Assembly (NCBI RefSeq): GCF_003711225.1
Contig: NZ_CP031030.1
Coordinates: 3,906,001-3,970,000 of the forward strand
DNA length: 64,000 bases
Source of the DNA: Runella sp. SP2
GTDB taxonomy: Bacteria; Bacteroidota; Bacteroidia; Cytophagales; Spirosomataceae
Direction of reading: 5' to 3'
A program made the translations under genes and the position numbers. Each line of letters starts with the position of its first letter. The first letter of the stretch is position 1. Under the pieces are notes generated by a model. The model saw nothing but the letters and a program-made list of their open reading frames with translations. It was not told where the DNA came from and searched no databases. Below are positions 55,011-63,419 of this stretch, piece after piece.

Positions 55011-58000
55011 TTGAACCGTCACTGTTACGCCACCCGTTTGGGTTGTTTGGCTACATAGCGTCGAAGAGCCATCTTTGACACGCACTAAATTATATTCAAC
55101 TATTCCTACTTGACCCGTCGGGGCATCTAAGCTTACGCTATTGCCACTGGTCGTGACGATGGTTTGCTCTGAGCCGTTGTTAATTTTGTACGTGAACGTA
55201 TAAGGCGTTGTACCACCCGCTCCCGTGAAAGTGATTTTTGGTGAAGTTGCATTCTGACAAACTGTTGTTGTTCCCGTAATCATCGCCGTAGGCAATGGAT
55301 TCACCGTCACCGTGCTGGTTGCGTTCAGGCTTACAAGGCAATTATTCTTGGTAACGCTTACGAGTGTGAGCGTCACGTCTGCCGTCGCATTATTGGCCAC
55401 AATCGCCTGATTCGTCCCGTCCAAAAGCAACGTTTGATTACCCGTCAGACCCGTTAGCGTATAAGTCAGCGTTGCGCCAGTAGTGCCGTTGACGCTGAAA
55501 GTCGCATTGTTTCCCGAACAAATTGGGCTGTTGCTGCTCGCAATCGTCGCCGTAGGCAATGGATTCACCGTCACCGTGCTGGTTACGTTCAGGCTTACAA
55601 GACAATTGTTTTTGGTAACACTTACCAGCGTAAGCGTCACCTCTGATGTCGCATTATTGGCCGTAATCGTCTGAGTCGTCCCGTCCAAAAGCAACGTTTG
55701 ATTACCCGTCAGACCCGTTAACGTATAAGTCAGCGTTGCGCCAGTAGTGCCGTTGACGCTGAAAGTCGCATTGTTTCCAGCACAAATCGGGCTGTTGCTG
55801 CTTACAATCGTCGCCGTAGGCAATGGATTCACCGTCACCGTGCTGGTTGCGTTCAGGCTTACAAGGCAATTGTTTTTGGTAACACTCACCAGCGTAAGCG
55901 TCACGTCTGCCGTCGCATTATTGGCCACAATCGCCTGATTCGTCCCGTCCAAAAGCAACGTTTGGTTACCCATAAGACCCGTTAGCGTATAAGTCAGCGT
56001 TGCGCCAGTAGTGCCATTGACGCTGAAAGTCGCATTGTTACCCGAACAAATCGGGCTGTTGCTGCTTACAATCGTCGCTGTAGGCAATGGATTCACCGTC
56101 ACCGTGCTGGGCGAGTTCAGGCTCACAAGGCAATTATTCTTGGTAACGCTTACGAGTGTGAGCGTCACGTCTGCTGTCGCATTATTGGCCGTAATCGCCT
56201 GATTCGTCCCATCCAAAAGCAACGTTTGATTCCCCGTCAGACCCGTTAAAGTATAAGTCAGCGTTGCGCCAGTAGTGCCGTTGACGCTGAAAGTCGCATT
56301 GTTTCCCGAACAAATTGGGCTGTTGTTGCTTGCAATCGTCGCCGTAGGTAATAGATTCACCGTCACCGTGCTGGTTGCATTCAGGCTCACAAGGCAATTG
56401 TTTTTGGTAACACTTACCAGCGTAAGCGTCACGTCTGATGTCACGTTGTTGGCTGTAATCGTCTGATTCGTCCCGTCCAAAAGCAACGTTTGGTTACCCA
56501 CCAGACCCGTTAGCGTGTAAGTCAGCGTTGCGCCGTTGGTGCCGTTGACGCTGAAAGTCGCATTGTTACCCGAACAAATTGGGCTGTTGTTGCTTGCAAT
56601 CGTCGCCGTAGGCAATGGATTCACCGTCACCGTGCTGGTTGCATTCAGGCTTACAAGGCAACTGTTTTTGGTAACACTTACGAGTGTGAGCGTCACGTCT
56701 GACGTCGCATTGTTGGCCACAATCGCCTGATTCGTCCCGTCCAAAAGCAACGTTTGATTCCCCATCAGACCCGTTAACGTATAAGTCAGCGTTGCGCCAG
56801 TTGTGCCGTTGATACTGAAAGTCGCATTGTTACCGCTACAAATCGGGCTGTTGTTACTTGCAATCGTTGCCGTAGGTGGAACAGGGGCTTCAAGGCTCGC
56901 CGTCACCGCATTGCTAACGCAGGCTCCGTACGTAGCCACAATATCGGTATAGCTTCCTGCTCCTAAGCCCGTCAAGGTAATGGCTCCACTGCCATTGGAA
57001 GTAAAATTAGCTGCCGAAACCGCCACATTGTTCTTCTTATACGAAACTGAATAGGTAGCATTATTCAAAAATCCACTTAGGCCAATGCTACCATCGGAAC
57101 CGCCACATGTACTGGGATTAGTAGTGTCCAGTGTCGGAGTAATGGCAACGGATGAAGACGACTGATATTCGTACGCGCCTAAATCAATAGTACTTACCTT
57201 GCGGTTGTTGGCGACCAAATCGGTGGTGACGGTGTTATCTGCATCATTGCCCACATTGATAGCAGGAGAACAAGGCCACAGGCGCAGGTCGCCCGCTGTG
57301 CCGACCCCTACAGCAGGTTGATTAACAAAGAGAGGATCTTCTGTACCTTGAAAGCCGCCTATAATCATGCCTTTGACAAGCGTCTTGGTGTAGCTAGGAA
57401 CAGAGTTATTAAAGTTCTCTACTTCGCTGCTGTTTCCCCACAGAATACAGTTTTTAAAGCTCGGTGCAGCCAACAAGTTGTTGCATATCGCGCCGCCGTA
57501 CCTGTTTGCCTGATTGCCCGCGAAGCTACAGTTCACATAGCTCGGTGAAGATTGTTGGTTATACATCCCGCCGCCATTATCGTTTGCCCGATTGCCTGAA
57601 AAGACACAATTTACAAGACTCGGTGAGGAGTTTTTGATGTTACACATCCCGCCGCCAACAGTGCCAGTCTGATTACCCCTGAAGCTACAATTCACTAAGC
57701 TCGGTGAGCAGCTATCGTAATTATGCATCCCACCGCCATTATCGTTTGCCTGATTGCCCGAAAAGACACAATTTACAAGACTCGGCGAGGAGTTGTTACT
57801 GTTATCCATCCCACTGCCAGTGACGTTGGAGTAATTGCCCGAGAAAGTACAATTTATAAGACTCGGTGAGGCGTAGTCGTTGTTATGCATCCCACCTCCA
57901 AAACCGCCCACATTACCCGAGAAGATACAATTTACAAGGCTCGGTGAGGATTTTTTGTTGTGCATCCCGCCACCGTTGCTGTTTTCCCCTCCTCCATTGG

Positions 58001-60653
58001 CATTCCCGCCCGTGATGGTAAAGCCATCCAAAAGCGAATTGGCCGTGGTTAAGCCGTTATCATTATTATAGATGACGTGATAACTGTTTTCAGCATTGCC
58101 CGTGGTGGCATCATCATCGTTTAAATCTCCACTCAAGATGCTTTTATTGGCCACCATCACGGCGAAGGTACGCTCTGAAAGGGCGGTTTCCACGCCTAAA
58201 AAACTGCCGTAAATTTTCACCCCATTCTTCATCACAAAGGTTTTGGTTCGGGAATTAGCAGGAGACGTATTGCCATAAAGATCAGCGTTAGGCTTATACG
58301 TCCCCGCTGCTACCCAGATTTCGTCCCCACTCGATGCAACGGCCAAAGCACTTTGCAAGTCCTTAAACGCACAATTCCAACTTGTCCCATTTCCTGGCGT
58401 ACCTATTGCCGCATTAACGTACCAGCGGGCCGTCGTTGATAAAACTCCCTGGTATTCGTACGCGCCTATATCCACCGTACCACCTCCTCCAATCGCATTC
58501 ACCCGAGCGTTACCTTCTAAGTCGGTAGTGGGAATACCCTGATTTGTTCCTGCATCGATGGCTAGTGAACAGCCTTGCAGGCGGAGGTCACCTGTTGTAC
58601 CCAAACCTATGGATGGTTGACTGATGAACAGTGGGTTAACGTTTAAGTTGCCAATACCAGGATATACCCCGCTTCCCTGCTGCACAATGCAATAACTCGC
58701 CGCCACCGTTCCATTCTCATTGACAATTTCACCATCATTCCCCCAGAAAATGCAGTTCTTGAGCGTAGTGCTTACATCTACGCTTACCCATAGTGCCCTA
58801 CCTTCATTTCCCGAAAAACTACAATTATTGAAAATGGGTTGGGTAGTACCATCCGAGATTAAACTACACCCTCCCCCTTTCATACTACTTTTGTTTCCCA
58901 AAAAGATACAACTATTAAAAGTGGGAGTTCCCCCAGAGACGCTAACAGCTCCCCCAAAGCCAAATCCTAAGTTACCAATAAAACGGCAATTCGTGATTTG
59001 TGGCGAAGAGGTACTCCCCTGTATATAGATAGCACCGCCTGAATTAGTCGGGCCCTTTGCAATGTTACTTTGAAACACACAATTGATAATGTTAGGTGAG
59101 GCATTCCTTATCTGCATTCCCCCACCAAAGAGTGCTGTGTTTCCAATAAAAGTACAGTTACGAATGGTAGGTGAGGAAGAAATATTGCGCATTGCTCCAG
59201 CATCTGGGTTAGTACTGCTCACTCCAGTGATGGTAAAACCATCAAGTATGGCTGTTGCAGTCAGTCCGTTATTGTTATTATTGATAACACTGTAACTATT
59301 ATCATCGCTGTTACTCGTACCAATGTCTCCGCTCAAGGTTGTTACATTTGTTTGCCAGTTGCGCTCCAAAAGCTGCGTTTCTATCCCATCAAACCCTCCG
59401 TAAATCGCCACCCCATTGACCATCTCAAATGCAATAGTAGGGTCATTGCTTTGAGTAGGCTTATACGTCCCTTTCGCCACCCAAATTTGGGTAACTCCGC
59501 AGTTTTTAGCCGCAAACAAAGCATTTTGCAAATCAGTAAAGGCGTTTGCCCATGAGTTACCAAGGTTGCTACCCATGGCAGCCGCATTGACATAGGCAAT
59601 ATTATTGGGATAAGCTTGGCAAGAAATGTTATAATAACAGCCTGTTGATGCATCACACCCCGCCCACATAGTATTGGGATTATTGTCGTCGCATTGAATG
59701 AGTGTAAAAACGCACTGCCCATTTGCTGGATTACAGGCATCAACGGTACACTCGCTATTATCTGAACAAATCTTAGGAGTATTAACACATGCCCCTGTAG
59801 CTCTGTCACAAACATCTGTTGTACACGCGTTGGAGTCATCGCACGTTTTGGGATTCTTTCCTATGCACACACCACTTTCACAAGCATCCGTTTGAGTGCA
59901 TGGGTTCCCATCATTGCAAGACGAGCCATCGGGTTTACCACTGCATTGAGCGTCGGCTGTTTTGGCGGCGGTTGACGGCGGAGTATTACACTGGGCTTCA
60001 TTGGCCGCGCCCGTCGTTGATAAAGGCATGATTTTCCCTCGGTATTTTTCGCCATCCAACAAAACCGTTGGAGAAGCATAGATTTTTTGCTCCATGGAAG
60101 GGCGTATCGCTTCCAATAGCCATTGCTGCCCTTCTGCACTTGCCATTGTTTCTTCTACTACTTGTGGAAGAATCCCCAACGGCTGGGCCACACTTTTCCA
60201 ATCATTACTCTGGTAATTTTTTGCGCGCGCCAGCAAGTACCTTGTAAGAAGCGCGGGGTATAACTTGGCAATGACGACTTGTCGAAAATTTTCATCTACT
60301 TCCGTCTGGCCGTGCATACTTTCAATGCGCTGATTTTGATCCAACCATCCCACAAAGTGAAGTTTGAATTCAACACGCTCGCCCAATTCACTCACCAAAG
60401 GTAACAGCGTCTCTTCGGCCCTCACCCCAAATGGGCACTGACTCATAACAAACAAATCAAGTTTGATTTTGTCTTTGGTTTTGAGTTTTTCAAGGAGTAC
60501 TTCCCGTAAGGGACTAACGGGTTTATGGGTTGTAGTTGTGCTTTTTTGTAAACTAGGATTAACAAAAGTTTGCTGCGCCCTAACATTTAATAGAACGATA
60601 AATAACAACAAAGTAAGAACGGTAAATTGTCTTTTTTTCATTTGGTTAAACAT
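53037..60653 (-). CDS. T9SS-sorted giant protein with thioredoxin-like and Cys-rich N-terminus (2538 aa)
   Basis: After a signal peptide (QFTVLTLLLFIVLLNVRAQ) comes a thioredoxin/GILT-like domain (about residues 55-215: KIKLDLFVMSQCPFGVRAEE, cis-Pro region YASPTVLLDGEKY) with one Cys where a CxxC is usual. Three Cys-rich repeats follow (about 235-345; C-x-D-x(2)-x-C-T-x-D-x-C pattern, for example CDDSNACTTDVCD). Then two choice-of-anchor-Q beta-helix domains (350-735 and 743-1155), an Ig-like segment, six 88-residue Ig-like repeats (about 1260-1787) and the shared C-terminal block with the T9SS sorting domain. The ATG at 60653 overlaps the NTF2-like stop (TAATG), implying translational coupling; an ATG four codons later (60641) is an alternative. 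Confidence 0.9.
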   Translation of the reverse strand: MFNQMKKRQFTVLTLLLFIVLLNVRAQQTFVNPSLQKSTTTTHKPVSPLREVLLEKLKTKDKIKLDLFVMSQCPFGVRAEETLLPLVSELGERVEFKLHFVGWLDQNQRIESMHGQTEVDENFRQVVIAKLYPALLTRYLLARAKNYQSNDWKSVAQPLGILPQVVEETMASAEGQQWLLEAIRPSMEQKIYASPTVLLDGEKYRGKIMPLSTTGAANEAQCNTPPSTAAKTADAQCSGKPDGSSCNDGNPCTQTDACESGVCIGKNPKTCDDSNACTTDVCDRATGACVNTPKICSDNSECTVDACNPANGQCVFTLIQCDDNNPNTMWAGCDASTGCYYNISCQAYPNNIAYVNAAAMGSNLGNSWANAFTDLQNALFAAKNCGVTQIWVAKGTYKPTQSNDPTIAFEMVNGVAIYGGFDGIETQLLERNWQTNVTTLSGDIGTSNSDDNSYSVINNNNNGLTATAILDGFTITGVSSTNPDAGAMRNISSSPTIRNCTFIGNTALFGGGMQIRNASPNIINCVFQSNIAKGPTNSGGAIYIQGSTSSPQITNCRFIGNLGFGFGGAVSVSGGTPTFNSCIFLGNKSSMKGGGCSLISDGTTQPIFNNCSFSGNEGRALWVSVDVSTTLKNCIFWGNDGEIVNENGTVAASYCIVQQGSGVYPGIGNLNVNPLFISQPSIGLGTTGDLRLQGCSLAIDAGTNQGIPTTDLEGNARVNAIGGGGTVDIGAYEYQGVLSTTARWYVNAAIGTPGNGTSWNCAFKDLQSALAVASSGDEIWVAAGTYKPNADLYGNTSPANSRTKTFVMKNGVKIYGSFLGVETALSERTFAVMVANKSILSGDLNDDDATTGNAENSYHVIYNNDNGLTTANSLLDGFTITGGNANGGGENSNGGGMHNKKSSPSLVNCIFSGNVGGFGGGMHNNDYASPSLINCTFSGNYSNVTGSGMDNSNNSSPSLVNCVFSGNQANDNGGGMHNYDSCSPSLVNCSFRGNQTGTVGGGMCNIKNSSPSLVNCVFSGNRANDNGGGMYNQQSSPSYVNCSFAGNQANRYGGAICNNLLAAPSFKNCILWGNSSEVENFNNSVPSYTKTLVKGMIIGGFQGTEDPLFVNQPAVGVGTAGDLRLWPCSPAINVGNDADNTVTTDLVANNRKVSTIDLGAYEYQSSSSVAITPTLDTTNPSTCGGSDGSIGLSGFLNNATYSVSYKKNNVAVSAANFTSNGSGAITLTGLGAGSYTDIVATYGACVSNAVTASLEAPVPPTATIASNNSPICSGNNATFSINGTTGATLTYTLTGLMGNQTLLLDGTNQAIVANNATSDVTLTLVSVTKNSCLVSLNATSTVTVNPLPTATIASNNSPICSGNNATFSVNGTNGATLTYTLTGLVGNQTLLLDGTNQTITANNVTSDVTLTLVSVTKNNCLVSLNATSTVTVNLLPTATIASNNSPICSGNNATFSVNGTTGATLTYTLTGLTGNQTLLLDGTNQAITANNATADVTLTLVSVTKNNCLVSLNSPSTVTVNPLPTATIVSSNSPICSGNNATFSVNGTTGATLTYTLTGLMGNQTLLLDGTNQAIVANNATADVTLTLVSVTKNNCLVSLNATSTVTVNPLPTATIVSSNSPICAGNNATFSVNGTTGATLTYTLTGLTGNQTLLLDGTTQTITANNATSEVTLTLVSVTKNNCLVSLNVTSTVTVNPLPTATIASSNSPICSGNNATFSVNGTTGATLTYTLTGLTGNQTLLLDGTNQAIVANNATADVTLTLVSVTKNNCLVSLNATSTVTVNPLPTAMITGTTTVCQNATSPKITFTGAGGTTPYTFTYKINNGSEQTIVTTSGNSVSLDAPTGQVGIVEYNLVRVKDGSSTLCSQTTQTGGVTVTVQGKPTITLSTLQQTLNEGNSQVLCDTDANPVNGLQFTVSGSCVVGNPVWRVQVGSGGWSEWSANAPVSQSSNNQPHRYQAACDASCPVTYTNPIELTINYRSSTPQNVSLVADGVSVTVGETKEVCNIEGNAITFNATCGLGEVLLYSVDGAEYSSTLPVQLVDGQYHNYRVRCRKSDGTVSCVETESGVMRLRIVSSSLVAPVASLNVTSGCGSPVTFSGTANCGALTTIWYNAVTNLALPSLPNQTPTETTSYYARCQAGGGCLSEKSNVVTYTVIPVGVAPVITVSQDIVCTGTTVKISANCPAGSQTFWNTGVTASSFEVAFSNVTKQTYWAKCVFSGGCQSAESVRKDVYWNAFVVTLINIGESKSAIKTNDRAAWSSQFITRDGGPELEQSTQVNPTLYFVENANKMAPRYWTINVEACGLSTDGSLTFDMLATPEMGVIRSFNTHENNAPYFMYANREGWTELYAQNHPAYGFYQDNGAGGNIYDAGLPKGLYKLGIRYWDQKGWGSIYPSTRKAQGNVLAYQEYWFRIQSKDGVGVGAAREGANGSGQVAKGKEQGASVQEARGEEGVFATVLPNPVTHTLRLKVQDSKGQVVQAALTDAAGREVLSRQFVPVTNTHQEEFGVSALPTGMYFLKVTTSEKQATLKVVKME
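55293..56876 (-). repeat. six tandem 264-bp repeats
   Basis: Six in-frame copies of an 88-residue Ig-like unit opening PTATI(A/V)S-N-SPIC with GNNATFS. Each keeps two Cys, at SPIC and NNCLV. The unit is different from the 267-base repeat of the 1836-residue protein. Confidence 0.95.
57541..57947 (-). repeat. near-identical beta-helix rungs
   Basis: The word CTCGGTGA (CTCGGCGA once) recurs at 57541, 57619, 57700, 57781, 57862 and 57940, spaced 78 or 81 bases, which is 26 or 27 residues. Each unit encodes SPSLVNC-x-FSGN-x-GGGM(H/Y)N, one or two turns of the parallel beta-helix. Confidence 0.88.
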
Positions 60654-61216
60654 TAAGATTGCTTTGAGTAATTTGTTAAAACCATTCTTTCAGTCTGTAT
60701 TGGAACGTAGTAACAATACCATCGGTCAATGCGTTTTTGGGCGTTGAAATGAAGGCAGCAGTTTAGGTTCAGCGTGCGCGTATGACCATCCACGTATCGC
60801 AGTTCGCCCCTAAACATCGAAATCACGTACACCCCCGCCACACCCGAAAAAGGTAGCGCTTGGTGGCTATGCACAGGAATGTGATTGAAGTGGCTAAAAT
60901 GCCATGATTGAAGATGCGCCCGCTCGGGCTCATTGCGCCAATAAGCCAACACAGCTGCCTTGCCCACCAGCGGGCGGGCGCTCTCGGGCAAGAAATATTG
61001 CACGTCCTCGGCCAATAAATCAGAGCATCCTTCCCAATCGAAATCCGATTGGTAGGTCAATGCCTTTTCGGCCAGCACCGCGTAGTTCTCGGTCGCAATA
61101 GTATAGTGAATCTGACTTTCAAATGAACTTTGCTCGGGCGATGTACATGCCAACGCCCAGAGCCAAAGTCCAATGCAAAGTAGGGTAATGTGCGCTATGG
61201 AAAACACCTTTTTCAT
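60653..61216 (-). CDS. NTF2/SnoaL-like lipoprotein, copy 2 (187 aa)
   Basis: Near-identical paralogue of the gene at 39857-40420: same signal (MKKVFSIAHITLLCIGLWLW), lipobox LAC, same NTF2-like core (YQSDFDWEGCSDLLAEDVQY, VYVISMFRGELRYVDGHTR). The two differ by scattered substitutions up to RIDRWYCYY and then abruptly: this tail reads VPIQTERMVLTNYSKQS. The stop overlaps the ATG of the 2538-residue giant gene (TAATG), so the two are translationally coupled. The repeated pairing of this lipoprotein with a giant T9SS protein suggests a shared job at the cell surface, such as chaperoning or anchoring, though this is inference. Confidence 0.85.
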   Translation of the reverse strand: MKKVFSIAHITLLCIGLWLWALACTSPEQSSFESQIHYTIATENYAVLAEKALTYQSDFDWEGCSDLLAEDVQYFLPESARPLVGKAAVLAYWRNEPERAHLQSWHFSHFNHIPVHSHQALPFSGVAGVYVISMFRGELRYVDGHTRTLNLNCCLHFNAQKRIDRWYCYYVPIQTERMVLTNYSKQS

Positions 61217-61242
61217 TGATAGGTAATTGAAAAATGATGTCC

Positions 61243-61250
61243 CAAAAGTA
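61243..61250 (-). promoter_or_regulatory. -7 element (TACTTTTG) before NTF2-like copy 2
   Basis: Same TAnnTTTG match and same context as at 40446. The 62 bases between the gene start and the tandem repeats differ from copy 1 by a single inserted base. Confidence 0.5.
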
Positions 61251-61269
61251 GGTCTAAACCACCTTGACC

Positions 61270-61350
61270 ATGTTAGAAAATACGGTCAAAAACTTAGACA
61301 ATACGGTCAAAAACTTAGAAAATACAGTCAAAAACTTAGAAAAACGCTAA
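61270..61350 (+). CDS. possible 26-residue heptad-repeat micro-ORF overlapping 21-bp repeats
   Basis: ATG at 61270, stop TAA at 61348. The peptide is MLE, then heptads NTVKNLD, NTVKNLE, NTVKNLE, then KR. Val and Leu fall at a/d-like positions, so it could form a short coiled coil. The three units at 61279-61341 differ only at third codon positions (GAC/GAA, ACG/ACA). It runs divergent from the NTF2-like gene. At the copy-1 locus the equivalent frame (ATG 40473) has two heptads and then runs on into the opposite strand of the giant gene. It may instead be a non-coding operator array. Confidence 0.3.
   Translation: MLENTVKNLDNTVKNLENTVKNLEKR
61279..61341. repeat. three tandem 21-bp repeats upstream of NTF2-like copy 2
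   Basis: Units AATACGGTCAAAAACTTAGAC, -GAA and AATACAGTC...GAA, immediately adjacent. On the minus strand they lie about 30-90 bases upstream of the -7 element, in phase with two helical turns each. Confidence 0.88.
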
Positions 61351-61399
61351 AAAATCACCCTTTTGAAGTAAAATCGTTCTTTTCTTTTAGAAAACAAGC

Positions 61400-63313
61400 T
61401 TAGATAGGCAATTTGAAGTTCACTAAGCCAAACTGTTGCAATAAGGCATTAAATCGCGCCTCACCACGCAAGAAATGGAAGAAGGGGGACACCTTAACGT
61501 CGGTAGGAGTTTTCCCCAAAGAGGCCATTTTCTCAAGATAACGAAGACAATTTTGTTTGTCGTTTAGCCCTGCATATACCATCGCAATAAAGGTATAATT
61601 GTCGGGTGTTTCGGGTAAAGTCGCCAGATACGTTTTGGCCGCAGGTACCTGCCCTAAACGGGCTTTGGTATAAACAAGAGCGGCCTCTAACCCTTTGACG
61701 CTGGGATTGAGTTGTCGTGCTTTGGTCAAATCCCGTAGTGCGGCAGGATAGTCTTTTATTTCCAAATAGTGATAGCCCGTTGACCAGTAAAATAAAAAGG
61801 AATCATTGAACAACAACTTTCCGTTCTCAATGACTTCTTTGGTCATTTCTTGCTTATTGGCATAAGAACAGTTGCGGATGTGTCCGCCCAAAATCACGGG
61901 CGAGAGCGGATCCAACGCCACGGCTCGGCTGCTGTACTTCAAAGCTTCCTCCAACAGCCCCAACGAACGCAGCATCAGGCTATACCAATAATTGACTTGT
62001 GCGTTGTTTGGATTGCACCGTAAAGCAATCTGAAACGTAGAGTTTGCTTGTTCCCAGCGGTATTCATCTCGGTAAACGGCGGCTAATAATCCGTACGCTT
62101 GGGCATTGTCAGCATCTAGTCGAATGGACTTTAGTACTTCTCGCTCGGTCATTCTAAAACTTGAGTCGAGGTCAATGTGGCTCAAATTTCCCAAGCTAAA
62201 ATACGCACTCGCTTTACAAGCGTAGGCATCCGAAAAATTTGAATCCAAGGCGATTGCTCTGTCAAATTTTGTGATGCTTGCCAAGAGTTTCTCTTTGGTT
62301 CGAGTCGCCAGCAATTGTTTTCCCTGCAAATATTCATTGTAGGCTTGTGGGTTATCGGTTGGCATCTGGTTTGACTTGGCAGCCAGTGATTGTGAAGGCT
62401 TTAACTGAAATCGTTTAGTGATGTCTTGGGCTATTTTATTAATCAAGTCAATAATTTCGCTCGCTTTACCTTCGTACTGTCTTATCCATACCACCCGATC
62501 TTCCGATGCTTTTACCAGCTCCATCGTTATCCGCACACGCGCTCCATTGTGGGTTGTCGTCCCGCCCAAAACATAGGCTACGCGCAGTTCAGAAGCGATT
62601 TGAGGAACTGTTTTTTTTGACTCTCTAAAGAGCTCTGATGAATTTTTAGAAATAACTTTTAGGTGCCTTAGGGTGGCCAATGAGCCATGGATTTGATCAG
62701 TTACGCCCTCAGCTAACAACACCGCCTCAGAATTCCCGTTGCTTTTGAAAGGCAAAACCGCAATGGAATTTTCTGATTCGCTGAATGCCCCGCTCCCTTT
62801 AATAATCCAAAACCCCACTGCTACGAGCACAATCACCAGCAAAGCCAACGCCATATACTTGTATTTACCTTGCTTATTTGCAACAGGTAACGCACCCTCA
62901 ACCACCTCCTCAACATCCTGACTATTAGACACTTGAACAACCTCTAACTCCTCAGGCGAAGTTTCCTCAAAGGATTCTTTTTCTCTATTTTTACGGTATT
63001 CGGAGGGAGAAACGCCAAATTCTTCAGTAAAATACTTGGTAAAAGTTTGGGGGCTATCCAAGCCGATTTCGTATGCCACTTCGGCTATTTTGTGGTCGGT
63101 AGTTTCAATTAATTCTTTCCCTTTCAACAAACGCCGACGACGGATATAACGCGAAATAGAGAGGTCTGTCTCCTCTTTTACGAGCCGAAACAACTGAGAA
63201 CGGCTCATTCCTAGTTCAAGGCATATATCATCAATAGAGTAATCACGGTTTAGAATATTTTTATCTATGAGTTGATTAAGTTGTTCAATAAAGTTTTTAT
63301 CCGTTGGGTACAT
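61400..63313 (-). CDS. AraC-type HTH membrane regulator with FlgO-like and TPR domains (637 aa)
   Basis: Unusual order: the AraC-type DNA-binding domain is N-terminal (about residues 5-110; MSRSQLFRLVKEETDLSI, GLDSPQTFTKYFTEEFGVSPSEYRK). An acidic linker and one membrane helix follow (about 152-170, YMALALLVIVLVAVGFWIIKG). The extracytoplasmic part has a FlgO/CadC-like domain (SIAVLPFKSNGNSE, LGGTTTHNGARVRITMELV; about 180-300) and a TPR array (about 315-620; ALDPLSPVILGG, YPAALRDLTKARQLNPS). This resembles ToxR/CadC-style one-component membrane regulators. It lies upstream of the NTF2-giant cassette copy 2 in the same direction, so it may control it and sense an envelope signal. Confidence 0.9.
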   Translation of the reverse strand: MYPTDKNFIEQLNQLIDKNILNRDYSIDDICLELGMSRSQLFRLVKEETDLSISRYIRRRRLLKGKELIETTDHKIAEVAYEIGLDSPQTFTKYFTEEFGVSPSEYRKNREKESFEETSPEELEVVQVSNSQDVEEVVEGALPVANKQGKYKYMALALLVIVLVAVGFWIIKGSGAFSESENSIAVLPFKSNGNSEAVLLAEGVTDQIHGSLATLRHLKVISKNSSELFRESKKTVPQIASELRVAYVLGGTTTHNGARVRITMELVKASEDRVVWIRQYEGKASEIIDLINKIAQDITKRFQLKPSQSLAAKSNQMPTDNPQAYNEYLQGKQLLATRTKEKLLASITKFDRAIALDSNFSDAYACKASAYFSLGNLSHIDLDSSFRMTEREVLKSIRLDADNAQAYGLLAAVYRDEYRWEQANSTFQIALRCNPNNAQVNYWYSLMLRSLGLLEEALKYSSRAVALDPLSPVILGGHIRNCSYANKQEMTKEVIENGKLLFNDSFLFYWSTGYHYLEIKDYPAALRDLTKARQLNPSVKGLEAALVYTKARLGQVPAAKTYLATLPETPDNYTFIAMVYAGLNDKQNCLRYLEKMASLGKTPTDVKVSPFFHFLRGEARFNALLQQFGLVNFKLPI

Positions 63314-63358
63314 TTTTCAATCCTATCAAATCGGATTGCAAGTTAAGGCAAATAACTG

Positions 63359-63394
63359 AAAAATCCTGTTACCAAAATTGATAACAGGATTTTT
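63359..63394. terminator. terminator between the partial giant gene and the AraC-TPR gene
   Basis: AAAATCCTGTTA pairs perfectly with TAACAGGATTTT over a ten-base loop. On the minus strand it follows the partial giant gene by about 25 bases and ends in a T-run. Confidence 0.85.
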
Positions 63395-63419
63395 AGGTAT
63401 ATCCTCAAGTGATGCTATA

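Noticed and set aside
55483..56730. Series of plus-strand open frames of about 63 codons at 264-base intervals
   Set aside because: They are antisense shadows of the six protein repeats in the giant gene and have no start context or domain.
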